From: Annona cherimola
Lineage: Eukaryota > Streptophyta > Magnoliopsida > Magnoliales > Annonaceae
NCBI GenBank assembly: GCA_030490835.1
Contig: CM059972.1
Location: forward strand, 7,532,264 to 7,596,263
Direction of reading: 5' to 3'
DNA: 64,000 nucleotides
A program made the translations under genes and the position numbers. The notes under the pieces are model-generated. The model saw only the letters and a program-made list of their open reading frames with translations. It was not told the origin of the DNA and made no database searches. Each line of letters opens with the position of its first letter. Within the stretch, counting starts at the first letter, position 1. Positions 10,556-22,900 of this stretch are shown piece by piece.

Positions 10556-13500
10556 ATGCAAACGCCGTCGTCGTCCCTCGCCCTCTTCGTCTCCCTCACT
10601 CTCCTCTCCCTTTCCCTCGCGACACCGTCCAATTCCACCTCCCCTGTCACCCTCGCCTGCAAATCCACTCTCTACCCCAAACTCTGCCGCGCTATCCTCT
10701 CCCACCTCCCATCCTCGCCCTACGATCCCCTCGCCTTCGGCCGCTTCTCCATCAAGCAATCCCTCAAGCAGGCGCGCCGCTCCTCCCGCATCCTCGCCCA
10801 CTTCCTCGAGTCCCGCGGCAGCCACGTCGACGCCGGAGCGCTGGCCGACTGCCGCCAGCTCTCCGACCTCAACCTCGATTACCTTGACGACATCGCCGCC
10901 GAGCTCAGCGGTGGCTCGACGCGGTCGATGGGCGAAGAGGCGGTGGAACGCGTGCGTGCACTGCTGAGCGCCATCGTCACCAACCAGCAGACATGCTTCG
11001 ACGGGCTGGTGTATTCCAAAAGCGGCGCGGTGCTGTACGCGCCGCTGTCGAACGTGACAAAGCTGTATAGCGTGTCGCTTGGGCTGGTGAGCGGGGCTCT
11101 AGGCTCGAGGAAGCGGAAGGGGAAGAAAGCGGTCGGAGGCCGGTTTCTCGCAGGTAAAATTCATTGGATTACTTTCTCCATCATCCATGTACTGTTTTCA
11201 TTTCTCAGGAAATCTTCTTCCCAACGCATTATGGCAATCCTATTTTTTTTATTTTCAAAATATATATATTTTGCCTTCTCATCTTAGATTAATCTCTCAT
11301 TTCTCATTCGACAGAGCACAGCATGCCCATCACAACAAATTTTAGTTTTTTATAGCGAAACTTTTAATGCATGTAACATAGTTTTGCTGTAGTAGATATA
11401 TTTCTATTGATTATTCCATTACAAATACGCGATTGCTTTGAAGAGGTGGGTTTTGATTAAATGCGGTCATTTTTTTTTACATGAAATGATGTAGTTATTA
11501 AAATTTACTTGTGGAGGTCCCCTCGAGTTCTGGCATTGGAATTTATATCTCTTTCTTTTTTGTAATAGCAAAGTCTTCCTAACTACTTTGGTAGCAATAC
11601 TGCGAAATTTACACTATTGGAGCTAAAATTGTAATATATAGTTATATAAGTAAAAAAAAATAAAAAATAGTAGGAAATAATAATAAAACTTTAACGGCGA
11701 TTAATAAAATAATCAGCAGGATTTTGACATGATGGGCCCCCCTGAGTGAAATGCTTTTTTGTTGCTTGGGGTTGGTTGTGTTCATACTCCTGTTGGTGTG
11801 GAAGGTTTTGGTGCGTCAGGTGAGTTGGCGTTCGGTACGTAGTAGGCTAGTCGCTTGCTTATTAGTAGAGTGGGGTCGTGTCACCCGCAGGTTGCTGCAT
11901 GTGGTGCAGCCGGTCTACCTACCTGCATATGACTTGCCGTTGGTGGGTCATGGCATCGGCTGGGAGGAGGATTAAAACAGTTTACGAACTGTCCTGCCTC
12001 ACAGTTATGCTAGTTTTCAGCCACGGCCACGGGACTGTCCGTGAACTATTGCACGCTGCATCCGCATCCATCCTCATCGGTCCGTTGGTAGCCTTAACCC
12101 ATGCGTTTGATTCTTCAAAAGCAAGGTTTCAATATATGTATAATCTCATAACAACTGCATAATGTGTTTTTGGAAGCTGGTAGTGCCCTCCAAAATGCCG
12201 ATTAGGCTCTATTTAGCACGACAATGCAAACTTCCCAACCGATTTCAATAATAAGTAATTCTTTTATTTTAATCATTACAAGTTATTATAGTTTGTTTGA
12301 CGTACAAGTAACTTCAATAACCACGTACAAGTGGCAGTACACTTGGCAGTACTGCATTAAGTGGGTGTTGGTGCATGTATTTATATGCATTCAATGATGC
12401 AACTTTCTAGCATAGGGAAGCGAGACATTGACATTTTGGGGAGTAATAGGATACAAAATGTGCTGGAGTGTGTATGTAAAAAAATTTTCTTGTGTAGAAT
12501 TTGTTGGAACGAGAGAAAATAATATGATATATTATGGGTACTAATGAAGAAGAGAGAAGATAAAATTAAAATAGATAATTAGTTGTCTGAATGGTTTTGT
12601 AGAAATGATTAAAAAATATAATAGTTTGTATATGAATATGTGAAAAAATAATTAAAAAATTAGATGTTATAGAGAGTGAAAAGTTCAAAATGAAAAGTTT
12701 TTCTTAAAAACGGATACATTATAAAAAATTTTAATATAAATTTTTCACTCTTCGCAACTACCTTATTTTTAAATTTTTTATTCATTTCTTTCTGTATAAC
12801 TATTCTATTTTTTAATCATTTTTATACAATTATTCATACATTTAACTTATTAATTTTATTTTTATTTTTTTATTCCTTGTCATTATCCATGTCATATCAT
12901 ATCATATCATTTTTTTATATTTTAAAAATTTTCATCAAATATAACTGCTTGCTTTTGAAGCATTTGGATTGGTGCAAGCAACGAGGGCTGTGGGCTACTT
13001 GGTTATCATTAGATCACATTTTTATTTTGCGAATTATTTCCTTGATTTTTTCTAGTCACCGATCTACCTTTTTATTGTTTAGCTATCATAATATTTTTTG
13101 TTTCTTCTGTATGTTTTCTACCCTTTACACGCACTCTTTTTGTCTTGTTACCCCTAGAAAGGCCAATGCCAGCTCCATTAATCAGATGAAGTTACTGTGT
13201 GACTACACGTTTGTCTCTTGTCGCTCAAATAATTTCGTAACCATCGTGGAGTCCAGATGGCATGCGGCTGGTTTTAGTGACACAAATTCCTTAACGAGGT
13301 TTCCACTTCTCATGCATATTACTCTGCATTTGTGCATTTCGTGCTCTGTGTCTTGTTTGGGAGTTGGGAAAGAGGAGTGCGTCAGAAGAAAAGGAGGAGA
13401 TTACAAATGTGGTTTGATATCATGGGAAAAGATGATTAAGGAAGTAAATAAAAAAAACATTCTCATTTTTATAAAATTACAAAGAAATAATAATTGAAGT

Positions 13501-16500
13501 ATGGATGCTAAATGTTAATGAAAGTAGGAGAGCTGATGAGAACGTTCTAAGTCCACTCCTACCTAGAAGGGGAGATCAGTTTGTGTGGTAAATTAATTAG
13601 GTGGTGTAATCCCATGCAGTCGGTTGTATGGGACTCCTAATGCGTTCGGTTGTAGGATTTTTTTTATTCTTTTTATAAACGTGTAGAGTTGGATGTATTT
13701 AACCTATAATTCATTTTTTTACTAATTTTAGATGTTTTTAAGTATTTTTTATTTTTAACCATAATAATATTTTTCTTAATTTTTGAGTCAGAAAATAAAA
13801 AATATTTAAAAATATCCAAAACAATAGAAAGGTTAAATGTACCAAACTCTATATTTTTATAAAAAAATAAAAAAATATTTTTAAAGGGTCTTGTGACCGA
13901 CGCATCGGATCACCCATCATTAATTAGAAGTGGATTATTTTATATTTAGCGTACCATGTCCAAAATTGTTATCCTGAGTGGCAGGTGTCATGTATAGGCC
14001 ACACGTGCAGGATAGAGAAATTGGTGTGCTTCAAATCAACGATACAGTTGACTAGGGCATACAAGTGGCCACTTTCTGAAGAATAGTCAGGAGACATGGA
14101 TAGGATATGTAAGGAGGGACCCATACATCCTGACACATGCAGCAGCTGTATCTGCTAGCGGCTCAACGAAAAATCATGTTGCCTGTCGTCTTTGACCCGC
14201 TCTTCCCCATATCTCAGAAAAAGACGTCACAGCTCTTGCAAGGCTGTAAATGGACAATTATTCTTTAGGTTCATCCCACCTTGGCTAGAACTCAACATCT
14301 TTTTCTGAGAGACACTCGTGAATAATCCAAATTCTATATTTACTTTCGAAAAGCGCTTATAATTTTAATTTGTATTCATTTATCATCAAGTTTATAGCTA
14401 ATATATGTGTTATATTGTGACTATGTCGATTACTGAAAATTTTATTGTTGTATTATAAATTAGTTATTTTCAAAATGTTTTGTACGTTGGAATCACGTGA
14501 TGACGTCTTAAATTTATTAGTATCTATGAAAAATAAATGAGCTTACTTTGGTATTAAACATGGAGATCCTCATACGCAAAAAAAAAAAAAAAAAAAAGGC
14601 CAGAGGGCTCGTCATTTAGTAATGAGATTACTCCCGCACTCACATTTGTCATCCATTTTTAAGAGTAATATCTTCGTAACTGCTTACTTAGCACCATTAT
14701 TAAATTTATGCTCCTAGAATAAATTGTATAACATGTACTTAGGCTGAGCTGTAAATGCATGGACAAAAAAAATATTGAGCTTATTAATTTTTATACTAAA
14801 ATGAGCTATCACGTAGGATATTTTTTATTAGTATTTATATAATATAATAATTGATATTATAATCAATTATCTTTACAACTTTTACGCTATGGAAAGATTT
14901 TCTTTTTATTTAAATACTCTCGCTGTGCAGGAAAATCTATAAAACTCCTATTAATGAGGTGAAGTTGCAATAATCCATCCACATCTAGGAATCCGAACCG
15001 AGCCGACACCTTAATTGCCTTTTGGCGCTAGGGCACCTTCCCGGATTAATAGTAGCATTTATGGAATTCGGTACGCGCCGAGGCTTTTTCTTTTACTTTT
15101 CCTTCTTCTTCCTCCGCCAGCTTTTCCTTTTTCGTCTTTTGTCTGTGCTGTCAGTATTAGCTCATCTGTAAATCTGCCTCCTCAAGGGGTGGAATAATAG
15201 TCCTCCTTTCCGGACTTGGTGGATGGTTTGCAGAAAGGGTAAATTTAAGGCAACCTACGTGTCCATGCATTTCTTTGCTTTTGTCAATTAAAACTTTTTT
15301 AAAGATCCAAATCGTTGATGAGATTCATCTATATATTTGTTTATTCTGTCAAAAGTCTCATGTATTAAAATTTTTTTGTATTATAGTCTCTTTATTAAAT
15401 TTAGTAGTTGTACATTAACCCTCAAATATGTTAAGTTATTGAAATATAAAAAATTTCAATCGAGTTGATTTTTTACATTATAAATAACTGTTAATAAAGA
15501 TAAGAAATCTTTTGAATTTTGTAGAAAAATCATCAAAACAAAAATGTACAACCATGGATTTCGTTAGACTAAGTACCCAAAATGACACCCTCGTTTCTTT
15601 TGGTATACGAATTCATGCTGTCTTCGGGCAGGCGGCTAATGGAATTGGCTCCCATAAAATTTCAAAATGTTCAAAACAAAATTTTATTAATGTTTTTTGA
15701 ATAATAAAATCAATTAATAAATTTTGGTCGAGTAATAAAAGAAATGAACGATATTTTATTATTTTAAAATTTTGCTCTGTTTGCGAACCTATTAAGGGAA
15801 AAAAATTTGAACATGACATCCAACTCCCATACTTTCTATTCATTAGTTCATTACCATACTTTTCAATTATTACTTCTGTATTGGTAATTTTTTTCATGTG
15901 TTTTTATAAAATTACTCTATTCATTTAAATGGCTGCGAAGTATCGTGTGCTCTGGCGGCTTTGGAAGGTTGATGCGCGGGCAGCAGGCAAAACCACGTGC
16001 TTCTCAAGCAACTAGTCTAAATTAATCCATAAACTGTCCAATTCATCAGCTTATATATGTCTTTACTATTTCGTCGAATACTCTGCAAAATCCGGATGTC
16101 TGACACCCTTTATTAACTTAATTGCATCGTCTGTTAATCCTTTTATGAGCGATGTTTATCAGTTTATGAAATTAGGAGATTCTAATCCTAGCATTGGATC
16201 CAACGACGGTCGATTTGTATTATATTCCAGCATTGAAAAATAATATCTGAAAACAAGTATTTTTTAAAATAAAATAAAAAAATCAACGGACTTCAGGCAG
16301 CTGAGATGATCTCTGCGGGCTCGGGCCTATTTTTTTACAGGATGCATGCTGGACGAAGAAGCATTTTTTAACTGCTCTGAATTCTGAAATTTATAATGCA
16401 TGAATATTACTAATGGGACAGGAACTAATAATATTTGTTTACAGAGCCGAGATTTGAATGGAGCAAGCAGATTAGTTCGTCGAGTGCGGGGCATAATGTT

Positions 16501-18234
16501 CTTGAAGAAGTGAGTACCAAGGTACTGGTAAAGGATTACGTGACGGTGGCAAAGAATGGGAGTGGAAATTTCAGTTCAGTTGGAGATGCTGTTGCATTTG
16601 CTCCAAACAACACGCAGGCCGGAGAAGGATACTTCGTCATTTTAATTCGGGAAGGAGTGTACGAGGAAAATGTGTTGGTAGCCAAGAACAAGAAGAATTT
16701 GATGCTAATCGGAGATGGGATTAACAGGACTGTGATTTCCGGCAACCGAAGCGTGGTGGATGGTTGGACAACCTTCAACTCCGCTACTGTAGGTAAATAA
16801 TAAATTAAAACAAATTGTTTTAACAAATTTTTAATTTATAATATAATTTCATGTTTCTAAATATTGGGTGTATTTTGAAAGTGATTAATTTTTTGAAAAA
16901 AAAAAATTTTCAAATTGAAGAAAGTAATTTAATATGATAGAGTTACGTCCGTGTGTAATGATAAAAAGTTTTTTTTTTTTAAAAAAGGTTAAAATAGTTA
17001 GAAAAAAATAATGTAATATGATCAAGTTATATGAATAATGATAAAAAAGTAAAAAGAATAAAGTTAAAATAAATATGTTAGTTTTTTATAAAAATATAAA
17101 AAATAAGTTAGTCATATAAGTGATTATGTAGAAATGATTGAAAGTTGAAATAATTATATAAAAAATATGAAAAATAATTAAAAAATAAAATGATTGGCAA
17201 GAGTAAAAAATCTTACATTAGAAAGTTTTAGCCGTACAAGCCCGTGATAGCTTAACAGAAAGTAGGATGACCAATATTCTACTTTTCCATTATTGCCTTT
17301 GTACAATAATATTTTTTTCTGATTTTTTAATATAAGTATCTTGTCTTTTTATTTATTTTAACTTTATTTATATTATTTCAATCATTCTCTTTCTTTCTAA
17401 AAATGTTTACTTTTACAACTGCCCAAATGTTACCCTTTGAGTAAGAATATTAAAAATATATATATATACGAAAAGATTGGTGGGAGCCCTAATGATGCAG
17501 AACTTAGATCCTAATGATGCACAACTTTCTCAATGCGTGCAGCTGTGACGGGGGAGAGATTTGTGGCCATTGACGTAACCTTCAAGAACACCGCCGGCCC
17601 AGAGAAGCACCAGGCCGTTGCCGTGAGGAACAATGCGGACCTCTCCATCTTCTACCGGTGCAGCTTCGAGGGCTACCAAGACACTCTCTACGCCCACTCC
17701 CTCCGCCAGTTCTACAGAGACTGCAACATCTACGGAACTGTCGACTTCATCTTCGGCAACGCCGCGTCCGTCTTCCAGAACTGCAACATCTTCGCCCGGA
17801 AACCCATGTTCGGCCAGAAGATCGCCGTCACTGCCCAAGGCCGCACAGACCCGTATCAGAGCACCGGCATTTCCATCCACAACTGCACGGTGCGAGCTTC
17901 CCCCGACCTCGCAGAGAACTTGAACTTGAGCAGAAGTTACTTGGGTCGACCATGGAAGGAGTATTCCAGGACTGTTTACATGCAGTCGTTTATTGATGAG
18001 TTGATTGATCCAGCAGGTTGGCTGGAGTGGAATGGGACAGTGGGATTAAGCACGCTTTTCTATGGTGAATTTCAGAACCATGGGCCGGGGGCCAACACAA
18101 CCGGGAGAGTGCAGTGGCCTGGTTATAGTCTGATGAATGCATCACAGGCTCTGAATTTCACGGTTTACAATTTTACAATGGGGGATGAGTGGGTGCCTTC
18201 TGGGGTTATTCCCTTCTCTAGTGGGCTGTTGTAA
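10556..18234 (+). CDS. Pectin methylesterase with PMEI pro-region (PME-1)
   Basis: Pectinesterase that de-esterifies cell-wall homogalacturonan. Proposed exons are 10556-11153, 16445-16792 and 17543-18234, all with GT-AG junctions and compatible phases, giving 545 aa. Residues 1-22 form a signal peptide. The PMEI-type pro-region follows with its four cysteines (C35, C44, one in LADCRQL and one in QQTCFDG). A basic RKRKGKK stretch just before exon 1 ends could serve processing. The mature enzyme carries Q339, Q361, D362 (QDTLY), D383 (VDFIFG nucleophile) and R451/W453 (LGRPW), with spacing equal to the carrot enzyme. Length is normal for type-I PMEs. Exons are GC-rich against AT-rich introns. 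Intron 1 is unusually long (5291 bp) and holds MITEs. The start is the first ATG before the signal peptide. No clear TATA box was seen. Domain and exon calls are firm; the exact clade is not assigned. Confidence 0.93.
12480..12930. mobile_element. Two Tourist-like MITEs, head to head
   Basis: About 12480-12700 reads as the reverse complement of the Tourist-like family ('taaaattaaaatagataa', 'gaaatgattaaaaaatataa'). About 12720-12930 reads in the forward sense ('tttttcactcttcgcaacta', 'tatcatatcatatca'). Ends are too diverged to give target duplications. Confidence 0.55.
13626..13915. mobile_element. Foldback MITE
   Basis: Inverted arms meet near 13780: 'gagttggatgtatttaacct' on the left is mirrored by 'aggttaaatgtaccaaactc' on the right. 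End regions 'aatgcgttcggttgtaggat' and 'gtgaccgacgcatcgga' also mirror each other. Confidence 0.6.
16850..17245. mobile_element. Tourist-like MITE relic in PME-1 intron 2
   Basis: The 'gggtgtattt' start at 16866 and internal blocks such as 'gaatgataaaaaagtaaaaa' and 'aagttaaaataaatatgtta' resemble the inverted Tourist-like copies. Diverged, limits approximate. Confidence 0.4.
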
Positions 18235-18961
18235 ATTTGGAGTTCTGTAATTTCCTGAATATTGCTGTTGGATATTATGTCCCATGGGATTTTTGAGCCC
18301 GTTTGAATTCAAAGGAAGTGAGAGGTGGTAATGCTCCATTTAAATCAGCCAGCTGACAGAATGATATGCGATGACCATTATTTAATTTGTTTGGGGCACG
18401 GTGATGGTCTCTTGGTTGCATATGATCGATTCATCAAATTCATGTCACTTAATTCTATTGAATAGAACAATTAAAATTAATTTCTCATTTCTAAAATTTC
18501 TTTTCAGGATCCAAGCCGTGAATTTTTGACTTAATTGAATTTTTGCAATTTATATTATTATTAAAGATATCATTAGAAAATTTGAATGTAGTTTCACTTG
18601 TTGTGTATTACATATACATCTAAGTAAAATATTTTTTCATATTATGCAAATAGTAAAAGAAGAAAAATATGATACAAGACCTGATCTTTAAAAAAATTTG
18701 AAAAACAATTTACATCCGGTTTCATAGTGATGGGGCCAGATTCAGTCCTGCACAAGTCTTCAGAATACAGTTTGTCGTTGTTCATTCCTTCGCAAATTAA
18801 GCTTCAAAAAATCGGTTTGTTGTTCTGTTGAAAGAAACAAGTGTATTAAAATTTTAGAACACACTATCCAAAAAAAAAAAAAAAATTAGAACATGAAGTG
18901 TTCCATTAAGATTTAGATAATCGTTTACTATTTCGGGGCTCTGCACAATCATGTTAATTTA
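18235..18961. other. 3' flank of PME-1
   Basis: Probable 3' UTR and spacer. No second gene, RNA or transposon end recognised. Confidence 0.45.
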
Positions 18962-19241
18962 GGGTGTGTTTGGTAACAACAAAAAATTATAAGTTAAAAC
19001 TTTTCAATCTAAAACTTTTCACTCTCCACAACTACCTTATTTTTTAATCATTTTTTCACATTTTTCTATACAACTACCCTACTTTTCAATCATTTCTACA
19101 CAACTACCAACACAACTAATCTATCTGTTTCAACTTTATCTTATTTATTCATCATCATTACCCTTATCATATCACATCATTTGACAACTTCTCATCTCTA
19201 TAACTTTTCATCAAAAGTTTTATCCATTCCCAAATACACTC
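18962..19241. mobile_element. Tourist-like MITE (TTA target duplication)
   Basis: Starts GGGTGTGTTTGGT and ends CCAAATACACTC, flanked on both sides by TTA (18959-18961, 19242-19244), the signature of PIF/Harbinger (Tourist) elements. Internal motifs 'aacttttcaatctaaaactt' and 'caatcatttctacacaacta' define the family seen elsewhere in the window. 280 bp, non-coding. Confidence 0.85.
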
Positions 19242-19244
19242 TTA

Positions 19245-19948
19245 ATAGATTACTTTCGTGCTCCAACACCAACCACATTGGCTAGCTATGTGTGCCATTA
19301 ATCCGACATAACTAAGATAAATCTGCCGTAGATTCAACGTGCATATTTATTAAATGGGAGTGGTGGGAACATGCAGAAAAGGGTAAATACCTAAGAGATC
19401 GAAGGCAAGTTTACTTTAATGACTTTGATTTGAGACGCTAATTAAGTGATGAAGCCCGGCCCGGCCCGGCCCGAGCATCCCTGAAAGCAGGGAGGGCCGC
19501 CTGGACAATGAATTTACTATTCTGTCCTTTGACTCCTGGGAGAATCCCGCAGGCAGTTAAGGTTACCTGAAAAGACAAAAGTGTCCTCGGAGATTTTCGG
19601 CCCCTTACGCGATGGGGTGAAGGGGCAGTGGTGTCATTTGAGAAAAATGACGAACGGGCAATAAAAACGCGGGAAATGAGGGGGGAGGCGTCCACAAGGT
19701 GCCAACGAACTCGCAAATACAAAAACGAGGAAGTGGAAGAGAAAGGGCTGCAATCCAAACGCCTCCAACGGAGGAGAAGGGAAATAAAAACCGAAGGGGA
19801 AAAGGGAGACTACTCCCCTCTCTTTCTCTCTCTGCCTTGTGTTTTGCTTCCCAAGGCAGAGAGATCTGAACCTTGGCCCCATATACGTAAGAAAGGAAAT
19901 AAAAAATAAAAAAATTCATACGTACGTACGTACACCCAATTTCCAAAC
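19245..19948 (+). promoter_or_regulatory. Upstream region of PME-2
   Basis: Holds a (CCCGG)n-like run at 19456-19474 and a pyrimidine-rich CTCTCTTTCTCTCTCTGCC patch at about 19817-19834, typical of plant core promoters and leaders. No convincing TATA box. ORFs on both strands are unsupported. Confidence 0.35.
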
Positions 19949-22900
19949 ATGTCGGCCTTTGATTTCGGTAATCTTTCAGAGCGCCGAAGGATCGAAAAGC
20001 AGGCCAAGCAGAGGAAGCGAATCGCCATCGGCCTCAGCATCGCTCTAGTCCTCGCCGTCATCGTTGCCTGCGGCGCCCTCGCTGTCGTACACCAGACCCG
20101 CCATTCCTCCTCCCATAACTCCTCGTCTTCGTCTTCTTCCTCCTCCTCCTCCAGCTCCAAATCATCCAAACCCTCTTCCGCTCCTTCCGACAAGGGTGGC
20201 AGCGGCGAAGGAGTCGGCGTCGTCGTCGGCGATGAAATTGACGTGGCTACCTCTTCCAAGGCCATTAAGGCCATGTGCCACCCAACGGACTACAAGGACG
20301 AGTGCGAGAAGACGCTGACGGAGGCCGCCGGCAAGAACCACTCGGTGGATCCCAAGGATCTCCTTAGGGCGTCGATCGAGGCGGTGGCGGACGAGCTGAA
20401 GAAGGGGTTCGCGCACGCGGCGAGGGTGCACTCCCAGGATCCGATGGTTAAGAATGCCATCCTGGACTGCGAGGAGCTGGCGGCCCACGCCGAGACTGAG
20501 CTGAAGAGGACTGTGAACAACGTGGCGAACGACGAGTTGCAGGTGGCGGCTAAGTCGCCGGAGCTGAAGAACTGGATGAGCGCGGTGATGTCGTACCAGC
20601 AGACGTGCATGGACGGGTTCCCGGAGGGCGACATGAAGAACCAGATGAAGGAGGCGATGGAGATGTCGAAGAGGATGACGAGCAACGCGCTGGCCATCAT
20701 CGGGCAGGTGGCGTCCATCCTGTCGGGGCTGGGGCTCACTGGGATGCCCAAACGCCGCCTGCTGGAGCAGTCTCCCTTGCTTGTGGAGGTGCCTCACGAC
20801 CTGCCGGAGTGGATGTCGCACGAAGGGAAGAGGTTGCTCGCCGAAAAGGCGAAGCCGAAGCCGGACGCGATGGTGGCCCAGGACGGAAGCGGGGATTTTA
20901 AAACCATCACCGCCGCTCTAGAAGCCATGCCGAAGAATCGCAAAGGAAGGTGCGTACGTTATAAGTTATAATAGGATCCCCATTTGATGAAACTTTGATG
21001 GGCCCCCACTTTGACTTTGAAATCAAAACGGAGCAGTCAAATGGCTAAATATCGTTTGTTTTATTGTCTGCCAAAAATCAGTTAGGCTTGGTTTGGCCGA
21101 ATGATGAGATTTTGCCGGTCAAGAAAAGCATTTTATTTCAAGAACTTTTTAAAAGTATTATGGGAAAAAGTTTTTTGCATTATCGTTAAAAAGATATTTT
21201 TAATGTTAACCATGTGTTTCGCCTAAAAAGATGCAACTGTTTTCAATATGCAAGATTACCAAACTAGATATAAATAAATAATTATTAATTTAAGTTATCA
21301 TGGACACAAAATTAAGCATTTTCAAAATAATTATTAAGATAAATTCTACATGATTTACCGTCCTTATTTTACCTGAATGATTAAAATAATATCTTAACTA
21401 AGTAAATAATTATTGAAAAATTATGCTCATATATCATAGTTTTATATCAACTTTTTATTTTTATTGTTTTTATTTAAATGAAGTTGGTAAATAATATGCT
21501 TACTTATCATTTATGATAATACTTGAGTGCTTTGGTGGATAGAATTCACGTGCATATGAAAATCCTCTTTTAATTTTGACAACATTTTTGTCTTTTAAAT
21601 ATAACTATGCAAGATGGGTTTGTGCAATCCACGCAAGCATCAAATTTGAGCTTACTCTCAATCTTAGAAAACTGCTATTGTTATTTTTGAATGTTTTACC
21701 TATTTTTCAGTCAAACACCTATTTTATAACATGAAACTGCTTTTCAATAAGATAAAAAGTCCGATTGAGGCGTGAAATTGCATGACTAAACATAACTTTA
21801 AATAGTAACCTTGGGCTGGGTTATACTAACTTCCGTGTTATTCTAATTTGTGTAATTATCCATGTATATAGAAAGAATGTCTCTGACAGTTTAGATGTGA
21901 AATTAAAAGCTTTGATATTAATTTATGAATTAAAAAATCTTATTATATTAACTTTACACTTATATTAGATAAATCCATCAATACAAGAAAATGCATTACG
22001 AAGAATTTATATTTAGCTTTTACAATATTGTAAGTAATGTATATAATAATATAAATAAATGCAGTAAAATAACTATGGTAAGTAGTTGAATATTGTAATG
22101 TGTTATATTTAATCACCTAAAATTTGCTACACATAAATATAAACAATAAATTTTCGTTACTTATATATTAAACTATAATATTAGATCTTATATAGGCTAA
22201 ATTCATTACATTCTATATGTTTAGAAAATTGTACATGATGAAAAAGCGATTATCTAAATTATAGGTAATCAATTTTTAGTGCATATATGGATATACGTAG
22301 TTAAATTTATGCTATTTTAAATGTATACTTTTTTATAGAAATCTTAAATGCAATGCTACTATTATGTTAAAAGTTGAAACTACCCAATTTACATTACAAA
22401 TTAGATAAATATAAGATTTTGTGTAGCTTAAAAAATAGTTACATATAGAATTATAGAACTGCAAATTGCACTACTTACGTATTTATATATTAAACCAATA
22501 CAGGGTATCCTAGCTACAACACCAACAAGTGGTGAGATTAAACTCAAAGGGTAGATTTGTACAGAGATAGTCTTCTCTTCATTTGTAATATGAGATGAGA
22601 GTATAAAAAATTACTATGTAATATAAATATAGAAAATATGAGAATTTATCTTTTAATATAATTTTTGGATATCTTTAACATTTTAGAATTTTCTAAACTA
22701 AGGGCTATTTGTTTAAATTAAAAAATGTTCAATTTAAAATTTTTCGCTTTTTACAATTATTCTATTTTTAATTATTTTTCACATCTTCTCATACAACTAT
22801 TTTATATTTCAATTATTTTTATGTAGCTGCCCATATAACTAATCTATCTATTTTAATTTTAATTTTTTACTTTTCATTATTACCCTTGTTGTATCACATC

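Larger units (their letters stand above)
11154..16444 (+). other. Intron 1 of PME-1 (5.3 kb) with transposon content
   Basis: Begins GTAAAA and ends TTTACAG. It contains two head-to-head Tourist-like MITEs (about 12480-12930), a foldback element (13626-13915) and an A20 run at about 14579-14598. ORFs inside it (for example 12877-13497, 206 codons) have no domain I recognise and show no sign of being exons. Confidence 0.8.

Noticed and set aside
10463..10825. Minus-strand ORF over PME-1 exon 1
   Set aside because: Antisense shadow of a GC-rich exon, with no domain.
11751..12162. Possible extra PME-1 exon
   Set aside because: The overlapping ORFs have no PME or PMEI residues, and exon 1 joins exon 2 in phase without it.
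12877..13497. 206-codon ORF inside PME-1 intron 1
   Set aside because: AT-rich, Phe/Ser-rich and overlapping a MITE at its start, with no family match.
19810..20821. Minus-strand ORFs with poly-Glu and His/Arg-rich stretches
   Set aside because: Antisense shadows of PME-2 exon 1 (poly-Ser read backwards gives poly-Glu).
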